Assembly: GCA_039933775.1 (NCBI GenBank)
Contig: JBDTNK010000050.1
Span: 1-14,182 of the forward strand
Source: JBDTNK01 sp039933775
GTDB taxonomy: Bacteria > Chloroflexota > Limnocylindria > QHBO01
Length of the DNA: 14,182 nucleotides
Direction of reading: 5' to 3'
Part shown: positions 7,425 to 12,744 of the stretch, one piece after another
Layout of the letters: every line of letters begins with the position of its first letter
Position numbering within the stretch: the stretch's first letter is position 1
Position numbers and translations under genes: made by a program
The notes under the pieces: model-generated
Seen by the model: the letters and a program-made list of their open reading frames with translations, nothing else
What the model was told of the DNA's origin: nothing
The model's database searches: none

Positions 7425-8804
7425 CTACTTGAGGAAGGTGCTGCGCTGGCGCTTCAGGAAGCGGCCCCAGCCGGGCTCGCCCTTCCACTCCCCGTTTTCC
7501 ACCACGACGCGGCCGCGGGACATCACCACGTCCGAGGCGCCGGTCACCTCGCGACCCTCGTAGCAGCTGTAGTCGACGTCCATGTGATGCTGGCTCGCGC
7601 TGATCGTCCGAGTGCGTGCCGGGTCGTAGACCACCAGGTCGGCATCGAGGCCTGCGGCGACCGCTCCCTTGGTGGCGAGGCCAAAGAGGCGCGCCGGGGC
7701 GGTGCTGATAACCTCGACCCATCGGTTCGGCGTCAGGCGGCCGGTGCGCACCCCACCGTCGTGGAGCAGGTCGACTCGATCCTCCACGCCGGGGAGGCCG
7801 TTCGGGATCTTGCGGAAGTCGTCCTTGCCAAGCTCCTTCTGCTCGTGGAAGTCGAACGGGCAGTGATCCGTGGAGACGACCTGCAGATCGTCATGAATCA
7901 GGCCCTTCCACAGGTCCTCCTGGTGGTCGGCGGGGCGCAGCGGCGGCGAGCAGACGAACTTGGCACCCTCGAAGCCGTCGCCCATGTCGTCGAGCGACAG
8001 GAAGAGGTACTGCGGGCAGGTCTCGGCGAAGGCACGCAGACCGGCGGCCCGCGCCTCGCGCACCCCGTTCAATGCCTGTCGTGCCGAGAGATGGACGATA
8101 TAGACCGGCGACTCGGCGACCTCCGCCAGGCGGATGACGCGGTTGGTGGCCTCACCCTCGAAGATCGGCGATCGGCTCGTGCCGTGGTAATAGGGATCGG
8201 TGTGGCCGGCCGCGACGTCCTGCCCCGCCACGACGTCGATCGCCATGCCGTTCTCCGCATGCATCATGATCAGGCCACCGTTCTTGGCGGTCTGCTGCAT
8301 GGCACGGAAGATGGCGCCGTCGTCGCTGTAGAAGACGCCGGGGTACGCGGTGAAGAGCTTGAAGCTCGGGATGCCCTCGTCGACGAGCTGGTCCATCTCC
8401 GACAGGACGTCGTCGCGCACGTCGCTCACGATCATGTGGAAGCCGTAGTCGATCGTAGCCTTGCCCGCCGCCTTCTCGTGCCAGCGATCGAGCCCCTGGC
8501 GCAGCGACTCGCCGCGCGTCTGCACCGCGAAATCGACGATCGTGGTCGTGCCGCCAAAGGCCGCGGCACGCGTGCCGGTCTCGAACGTGTCCTTGGCGAA
8601 CGTACCGCCGAACGGCAGCTCCATGTGCGTATGCACGTCGATCGCGCCGGGGATCAGCCATTTGCCGGTCGCATCGATCGTGCGGTCCGCATCGACCTGC
8701 AGGTCGCTGCCGATCAGTGCGATCCGCTCATCCTCGACGAGCACATCGGCCACCGTGGTGGCATCGGCGTTGACGATCGTTCCCCCGCTGATGAGCGTGC
8801 GCAT
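7425..8804 (-). CDS. hydA: Dihydropyrimidinase / D-hydantoinase (amidohydrolase)
   Basis: This is a 459-aa cyclic amidohydrolase that opens the ring of dihydropyrimidines or 5-substituted hydantoins to N-carbamoyl amino acids in the cytoplasm. The binuclear metal site is complete: His58 and His60 (DVHTH), the lysine to be carboxylated Lys149 (SFKLFTAY), His182 (MMHAEN), His238 (IVHLS) and Asp313 (STDHCPF). The substrate-loop PNGLPGVEDR (334-343) and Tyr154 are also present. Length and motifs are those of the D-hydantoinase/dihydropyrimidinase group rather than dihydroorotase or allantoinase. The substrate is not determinable from sequence. The start at 8804 carries GGAGGAA (8808-8814). No carbamoylase, dihydropyrimidine dehydrogenase or racemase gene is present in the window, so its pathway partners, if any, are elsewhere. 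It is the first gene of a minus-strand run towards the lipoprotein gene and divergent from the 9053 gene. Confidence 0.95.
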   Translation of the reverse strand: MRTLISGGTIVNADATTVADVLVEDERIALIGSDLQVDADRTIDATGKWLIPGAIDVHTHMELPFGGTFAKDTFETGTRAAAFGGTTTIVDFAVQTRGESLRQGLDRWHEKAAGKATIDYGFHMIVSDVRDDVLSEMDQLVDEGIPSFKLFTAYPGVFYSDDGAIFRAMQQTAKNGGLIMMHAENGMAIDVVAGQDVAAGHTDPYYHGTSRSPIFEGEATNRVIRLAEVAESPVYIVHLSARQALNGVREARAAGLRAFAETCPQYLFLSLDDMGDGFEGAKFVCSPPLRPADHQEDLWKGLIHDDLQVVSTDHCPFDFHEQKELGKDDFRKIPNGLPGVEDRVDLLHDGGVRTGRLTPNRWVEVISTAPARLFGLATKGAVAAGLDADLVVYDPARTRTISASQHHMDVDYSCYEGREVTGASDVVMSRGRVVVENGEWKGEPGWGRFLKRQRSTFLK

Positions 8805-9052
8805 CGGTTCCTCCGTCGGCGCAGGCCGAAGCCGACCCGCTGGTTCTGCACTCCCGAGAATGGCCTCGATGGTACCGCGCGCCGCCTCACACCGGGCCGC
8901 ACCGCCGGCGCGGCGCGCCACAACTGTCGGCATCTGCGGCTGTAGAGCGCGACGCATTGAACGTTTTCGGAGAGAGCTGACTCATACAGGACAACAGCAC
9001 GCGGCCGCGGTGCGAACGACTCCCGAGCAACACAGTCAACGAGGCACCACAG
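8805..9052. other. Divergent intergenic region
   Basis: These 248 bp separate the hydantoinase gene (minus) from the small membrane protein gene (plus) and must hold both promoters. It is less GC-rich around 8940-9000. I see no strong inverted repeat or riboswitch-like structure, and no convincing consensus promoter. Confidence 0.5.
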
Positions 9053-9358
9053 ATGACATCCGCAGAACGCATCCAGCATCGGTCCTCATCCATTGCCGTT
9101 CTCGGCGCGAGCCTGGCGATCGGCGCCAGCTTCCTGGGAGGGCTCGTCGTGGGCGGACCCATCCTCGATCTGGGCGCGGCACCGGCGGTTCGGACAACCG
9201 ACATTGCTGCCGCCGATGCTGGCCGCAGCTGGCAGGAGCAGCGCCAGCAGCAGACGCCGCTGCACCGGCCGGCGGCGCAGGCCGGAAGTTCCACGACCCT
9301 CGACGAATACGGCGACGCGTGGCAACGTGTGCGCGAGCTGCAAACGCCGGTTCGATGA
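9053..9358 (+). CDS. Small single-pass membrane protein, hypothetical
   Basis: This is an unrecognised protein of 101 aa. A short hydrophilic N-terminus (MTSAERIQHRSS) precedes one hydrophobic stretch rich in Gly/Ala/Leu (about 13-38, IAVLGASLAIGASFLGGLVV), which could be a TM helix or an uncleaved signal anchor. The remaining ~60 residues are polar and Gln-rich (WQEQRQQQ) and end with a helix-like DEYGDAWQRVRELQ. GAGG lies 8 nt before the ATG, which supports translation. The gene is 167 nt upstream of the ECF sigma gene on the same strand, so it could be part of that regulatory unit or its target; this is only contextual. No catalytic motif is visible. Other frames across this stretch give Arg-rich, shadow-like translations. 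Confidence 0.55.
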   Translation: MTSAERIQHRSSSIAVLGASLAIGASFLGGLVVGGPILDLGAAPAVRTTDIAAADAGRSWQEQRQQQTPLHRPAAQAGSSTTLDEYGDAWQRVRELQTPVR

Positions 9359-9467
9359 ACGAGCACATTCGGTCGCGGCGCCGACGCTGGCACCCGAGCG
9401 ATGGCCGGGCCCGACGCCCGGGACGGAGCACGTTTTCGCCCCGGGCTCGGCCCCCCCAACATTCGCG

Positions 9468-9486
9468 GCGCCGGCGTCTCCGGCGC
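9468..9486 (+). terminator. Possible hairpin between small membrane protein and sigma genes
   Basis: Arms gcgccgg (9468-9474) and ccggcgc (9480-9486) pair over 7 bp with a 5-nt loop. The hairpin is in the 167-nt gap after the 9053 gene and 26 nt before the sigma-factor SD. There is no U-tract. It could be a weak terminator or a leader structure; GC bias makes chance formation plausible. Confidence 0.3.
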
Positions 9487-9512
9487 AGCCTCTGAGATCG
9501 CGTACAACCCAC

Positions 9513-9517
9513 GGGAG
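9513..9517 (+). promoter_or_regulatory. Ribosome binding site deciding the sigma-factor GTG start
   Basis: GGGAG followed by 8 nt and GTG (9526-9528). The nearby ATG at 9518 is in another frame, so the GTG is the start of the sigma factor. Confidence 0.6.
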
Positions 9518-9525
9518 ATGGGAAC

Positions 9526-10068
9526 GTGGAGTTCGAGCTGGTTCGCCGGGCGCAAGGTGGTGACGAGGAAGCATTCGCCGCCCTCGTGCCTGCGGCGACC
9601 GACCGGCTCATGGGCGTGGCGTATCGGATCCTTCACGACGCCAGCCTCGCCGAGGATGCGACACAGCAGGCGCTGCTCGAGGCGTGGCGCAACCTACCCA
9701 AGCTCCGGGATCCCGGGCGTTTCGAAGCCTGGACCTACCGTCTGGTTGTCCACGCCTGCTACGCGGAGGCGCGACGGAATGGCCCGTGGCGCCGCCTGCG
9801 CCTCCTGGCGGCGACCGAGCCGCGTGGCCGCGACGAAAGCACGGACGTCGTGAACCGGGACCGCATCGCGCGCGGCTTCAGGGGACTCTCGACGCAGCAC
9901 CGAGCGGTACTGGTGCTCCATCACTACGTGGGGATGCCCCTTACCGAGGTCGCGACGCTCCTCGACCTGCCCGTCGGCACTGTTCGATCTCGCCTTCATT
10001 ACGCCAGCCGCGCGCTTCGAAGCGTCATCGAGCGTGACGATGCTCTCCCGGCACAGGGTGTGACATGA
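9526..10068 (+). CDS. ECF-family RNA polymerase sigma factor
   Basis: This is a 180-aa sigma factor containing only regions 2 and 4, the ECF (group IV) layout. Region 2 spans about 8-84, with AEDATQQALLEAWRNLPKL (42-60) for core binding and -10 melting and FEAWTYRLVVHACYAEARR (66-84) for -10 recognition. A 35-residue linker rich in Arg follows. Region 4 (about 116-168) has the helix-turn-helix LTEVATLLDLPVGTVRSRLHYA (139-160) for -35 binding. There is no C-terminal extension domain, so control is expected from a separate anti-sigma factor. The stop overlaps the next start (ATGA), coupling it to a one-TM protein with an extracellular propeller, the likely partner. The target regulon is unknown. 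The SD-supported GTG gives a normal N-terminus (VEFELVRRAQGGDEEAF). Confidence 0.95.
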   Translation: MEFELVRRAQGGDEEAFAALVPAATDRLMGVAYRILHDASLAEDATQQALLEAWRNLPKLRDPGRFEAWTYRLVVHACYAEARRNGPWRRLRLLAATEPRGRDESTDVVNRDRIARGFRGLSTQHRAVLVLHHYVGMPLTEVATLLDLPVGTVRSRLHYASRALRSVIERDDALPAQGVT

Positions 10069-11273
10069 CCAGCGACGAGCGCCTCGACGCCATCCTGCGC
10101 GCCTGGCTCGACCGACAGGAGCCGCCTCGTTCCTCGGAGCGAGTTGCCGCCGCCGTCATCGAGGGGGTCGCGCGGACGAACCAGGGGCATGCGCCGATGG
10201 TGATGGGCGTGTTCCCGGCGCTGGGCGCTGCAGCGGTGATCATCGGGCTCATCATGCTGGCTGGTCTCGAGCTCAAGCCCCAGGTCGGACCCGGGCCAAC
10301 CGTGGCGCCGATCGCGACGCACGGTCCGAGGATCGACCGTGATCGTCTGCCTCCCGGCGCAACGGTGATCGAGGTCGGCTCGACGGCGTGGGGCAACCTG
10401 GGGTTGATGACCATTGACGAGGAGCGCGGCACGGTTTGGGTTCGCGACGACGGCACCCAGCTCACCGGCGCCGAGTTCATCCGCATCGACACGACCACCG
10501 ACGACGTGAACGTCATCGCGGTAGGTAACGCGCTCGACGTCGCGGGCGGGGACGGCGAGCTATGGGCGCTCATGGGCCCTCAGCCAATCGCATGCTGTGA
10601 TCCTGCGCCTCTCGTCCAGCTCGACCCCACCACCGGCACCGTGCTCCGAACCATCGATTCGGCGTCTGGCTTCGAGCTCACGCTCGACCGTGGAACCGCG
10701 TGGATCACCGATGATCGCTCGCTCTTCCACGTCGACCTGGCGAGCGGCCAGCTCCTCGCCACGATTGACGTCCCCGACGGCCCATCGGCGCCGATCGCGT
10801 TCGACGGCTCCGTCTGGGTCGGCTGCGAATGTGCGGAAGCCTCGCTCGTGCGCGTCGACCCGGCGCGTGGGGAGGTCACTGGGACACTGCCCATTCCCGG
10901 GCTCGACGGGATCGCCGTCGGGGAGGGAGCCATCTGGGCCAAGACGAACGGCGGTTTCATCGAGCAGCAGGGTGGGGCGCCCGACAGCCAGTCACAGGTC
11001 CTTCGCATCGACCCCGCGACGATGGAGGTCATTGCGACGCTAGATGGATTCGGCCGAAGCGTCTCGTTTGGGACGCTCGTCGTGTCCCACGGGTACGTCT
11101 GGACCCCTGGAGCGGGTGCGCTGTTGCGCATCGACCCGCGTGACAACTCGGTCGCCGTAGCCGCCTCGCTGCCGTGGGGCACGTTTCCCGGCATGGCAGT
11201 CGTCGGGGACGAGCTCTGGACGGCGATCGCGGATGCAGGCAAGGTGATCCACTTCCCCCTTCCGCTGCCCTGA
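10065..11273 (+). CDS. Membrane-anchored beta-propeller protein, probable anti-sigma/sensor
   Basis: This is a 402-aa single-pass protein. About 45 cytoplasmic residues open with DERLDAILRAWLDRQEPP..SERV, a short helical pattern that I associate with anti-sigma-like proteins beside ECF genes. It lacks the HxxxCxxC zinc anti-sigma motif. A TM helix (about 46-68) and a Pro/Gly linker follow. From about 100 on there are seven repeats, each with a conserved Trp (W125, W167, W213, W251, W291, W346, W385); six carry a [LV]xR[IV]D-type strand such as LVQLDPTTGTV (183), LVRVDPARGEV (261) and VLRIDPATMEV (312). This indicates a seven-bladed YncE/Vgb-like propeller outside the membrane. Cys177-Cys178 and Cys254/Cys256 could form disulfides. 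A 4-nt overlap with the sigma gene supports a sigma/anti-sigma pair. The role is inferred; a plain propeller protein remains possible. Confidence 0.8.
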   Translation: MTSDERLDAILRAWLDRQEPPRSSERVAAAVIEGVARTNQGHAPMVMGVFPALGAAAVIIGLIMLAGLELKPQVGPGPTVAPIATHGPRIDRDRLPPGATVIEVGSTAWGNLGLMTIDEERGTVWVRDDGTQLTGAEFIRIDTTTDDVNVIAVGNALDVAGGDGELWALMGPQPIACCDPAPLVQLDPTTGTVLRTIDSASGFELTLDRGTAWITDDRSLFHVDLASGQLLATIDVPDGPSAPIAFDGSVWVGCECAEASLVRVDPARGEVTGTLPIPGLDGIAVGEGAIWAKTNGGFIEQQGGAPDSQSQVLRIDPATMEVIATLDGFGRSVSFGTLVVSHGYVWTPGAGALLRIDPRDNSVAVAASLPWGTFPGMAVVGDELWTAIADAGKVIHFPLPLP

Positions 11274-11296
11274 GGGCGGGCGCCCGGATCGGGGCG

Positions 11297-11302
11297 TACC
11301 AT
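11297..11302 (+). promoter_or_regulatory. Candidate leaderless -10 box (TACCAT)
   Basis: TACCAT (TANNNT pattern) ends 6 nt before the ATG at 11309, and no Shine-Dalgarno is present. This suggests the HhH-GPD gene is transcribed independently of the upstream propeller gene, from a start at or near the ATG. Confidence 0.45.
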
Positions 11303-11308
11303 GCGCGC

Positions 11309-11887
11309 ATGCCTGCACCGAAGCCAGCTGAGCGCCTCTTCTTCACCGATGACGACGCTGCGAATCGCCTGATCGCAACGGACCCCATGGCACTCCTGAT
11401 TGGGTTTGCGCTCGACCAGCAGGTGCCGGTGCAGAAGGCGTTTTCCGGCCCGCAGGTCCTGCTGCAACGGCTCGGCACGCTCGATCCGGCTGCCCTTGCG
11501 AAGGTCGATGAGGCCGCGCTGCTTGCCGCCGCCAAGGGTCCGCCGGCGATCCACCGCTTCCCGGCCGCCATGGCGAAGCGGGTGCGCGAGCTGGCGACGT
11601 ACGTGGCTCGTGAATATGACGGCAACGCCTCCCGCGTCTGGACCGATGCGACCGATGCCCGTGACCTCAAGCAACGCCTCGGCGCGCTGCCGGGCTTCGG
11701 CGAGATGAAGGTTGCCTCGCTCCTCGCCGTGCTGGCCCGCCGGCTCGACGTTCGCCCCGCGGGCATCGAGGAGGTGCTGCCGGCCCATCCGACCTTGGGC
11801 GACGTGGACTCGCCGACGGCGCTCGCGAGCTACCAGGCGACGAAGCGCGCCGCGAAGGCCGCCGCGCGCGCGAGCTCGGAGCGCTAG
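11309..11887 (+). CDS. HhH-GPD superfamily protein (TIGR03252-like), possible base-excision repair protein
   Basis: This is a 192-aa protein of the uncharacterised HhH-GPD family that is common in Actinobacteria and also seen in Chloroflexota. It has DPMALLIGFALDQQVPVQKAF (25-45), matching the family's 'liG..LDQQvp...AF' block, and a helix-hairpin-helix LGALPGFGEMKVASLLAVLARRL (124-146). There is no FeS cysteine cluster. The catalytic Asp expected after the HhH in active glycosylases is not obvious; Asp147 is the nearest. The C-terminus is Ala/Lys/Arg-rich (about 175-192). Role in DNA repair is inferred from the fold only. I chose the ATG at 11309, not an upstream in-frame start that would run into the propeller gene, because MPAPKP..LFFTDDDAAN is the family N-terminus. 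The gene faces a truncated minus-strand baeRF-like gene 23 nt or less away. Confidence 0.88.
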   Translation: MPAPKPAERLFFTDDDAANRLIATDPMALLIGFALDQQVPVQKAFSGPQVLLQRLGTLDPAALAKVDEAALLAAAKGPPAIHRFPAAMAKRVRELATYVAREYDGNASRVWTDATDARDLKQRLGALPGFGEMKVASLLAVLARRLDVRPAGIEEVLPAHPTLGDVDSPTALASYQATKRAAKAAARASSER

Positions 11888-12278
11888 ACCCGGTACCGCA
11901 GCGTCGCGGCCACTCGAACGCCGTCTGCGCCTCGACCACCTCCCACAGTCCGATGGCGTCGCTGGCGAAGATCGCGAGTCCGCCCATCCCGCCCAGGTCG
12001 CCCTCGAACAACTCGCTGATGCGGTGCTCGTCACGCTCAACCGACTCGTGACCGGGCGGATGCGGCTCGAGCGCCTCGCGGTTGACGCGCAGTCGGTCGC
12101 GAACAATTGTCAGCTGGGTGCGCTCGCCCGGTCGCTCGCCCTGCGCCTGCGGGCGCACATCCGCGTACAGGCTGAGGATCGGTGCATCGGGCGACTCCGC
12201 CTCGGCCAGACGTCGGATGAGGTCGCGGAGTGACGCTTGGTCGGGGCCGAGTTTCGTGGTGGTCGGTATGGCGCTCAT
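11667..12278 (-). pseudogene. baeRF/Vms1-like release-factor family protein, 3'-truncated remnant
   Basis: From the ATG at 12278, about 122 codons encode a recognisable N-terminal domain of bacterial eRF1-like (baeRF) proteins: SLRDLIRRLAEAE, APILSLYADVRPQAQGERP, ERDEHRISELFEGDL, GLAIFASDAIGLWEVV. Resemblance ends near 11910. The frame runs on to 11667, but only as an Arg/Ser-rich antisense shadow of the HhH-GPD gene. Family members are about 350-400 aa, so roughly two thirds, including the central and C-terminal domains, are missing. Because the lost part is replaced by another intact gene on the other strand, this is a rearrangement or deletion, not a frameshift. An in-frame GTG at 12302 is a weaker start, and no good SD is seen for either. 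A short functional protein cannot be excluded. Confidence 0.6.
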
Positions 12279-12314
12279 GCTCCAGCCGGACCGGCAAGGC
12301 ACATGCCCGAAGTC

Positions 12315-12740
12315 TCAGGCCGGCTCATCCTTGTGCATCCAGGGCGTATAGGTGATCCCGACGAGCAGGCCCTCGGGGCTTAGCAGCCGCGACGTGGTCT
12401 GGCCCCACGGCTCCTCGTGGACGCCGCGCAGGACGCGATGGCCCGCCTGTTCGAGCTCGGCCACGCCGCCGTTGACCTCGCCAACCGATGCCACATCGAC
12501 CTCGATCCAGGCCTGGGGCGCAGAGATGTCGTCGGGCCACGCATCGGTCCCAAAGGTGGATTCGGCGGCCTGCGCGAGCGGCCAGAGGGCAAACGCCCTG
12601 ACGCCCTCCAGCGAGTCGTTCGTGTAGTAGGACGGGGCCGCCTCTTCCAGGTCGATCCCGAGCCCGCCGCCCCAGAAGGCGCGGCTGGCGGCGACGTCGC
12701 GCACGATGGGCCCGAAACCGGCGACGAAGCTGATCTTCAT
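12315..12740 (-). CDS. VOC family (glyoxalase/bleomycin-resistance fold) protein
   Basis: This is a 141-aa vicinal-oxygen-chelate protein. Paired beta-alpha-beta-beta-beta modules are visible: MKISFVAGFGPIVRDVAASRAFWGGGLGIDL (1-31), then RAFALWPLAQAA; second module AWIEVDVASVGEVNGGVAELEQAG (77-100), PWGQTTSRLLSPEGLLVGITY (111-131). Glu80 and Glu123 sit where metal ligands often lie; the N-terminal His of metalloenzymes in this fold is not evident. The substrate is unknown; isomerase, dioxygenase and antibiotic-binding roles all occur in this fold. The ATG at 12740 lies 4 nt after the stop of the beta-helix gene, allowing coupling, but TACGAT 6 nt upstream of the ATG offers its own leaderless promoter. 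No Shine-Dalgarno is seen. Confidence 0.85.
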   Translation of the reverse strand: MKISFVAGFGPIVRDVAASRAFWGGGLGIDLEEAAPSYYTNDSLEGVRAFALWPLAQAAESTFGTDAWPDDISAPQAWIEVDVASVGEVNGGVAELEQAGHRVLRGVHEEPWGQTTSRLLSPEGLLVGITYTPWMHKDEPA

Positions 12741-12744
12741 CGGG

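Noticed and set aside
6804..8945. Long plus-strand open frame (713 codons) across the lipoprotein and hydantoinase genes
   Set aside because: It is antisense to two genes with complete lipobox and metal-site motifs; its low-complexity His/Asp/Val/Arg content is typical of a GC-rich shadow frame.
8957..8988. Possible promoter TTGAAC (8957-8962) with CATACA (8983-8988), or an ECF-type TGAAC promoter, before the 9053 gene
   Set aside because: The 20-nt spacer is too long for a housekeeping promoter, and no ECF -10 element such as CGTC is at the right distance.
11277..11286. Short palindrome cgggcgcccg after the propeller gene
   Set aside because: Only 5-bp arms with no loop; expected by chance at this GC content, so not called a terminator.
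10580..12106. Long minus-strand open frame (508 codons) opposite the propeller and HhH-GPD genes
   Set aside because: Arg/Ser-rich with no domain-like pattern; the plus-strand genes have clear family motifs and start signals.
12285..12318. Inverted repeats (gccgg/ccggc) between the baeRF-like and VOC genes
   Set aside because: Arms are 5-6 bp with a 1-nt or very large loop; no stable terminator structure.
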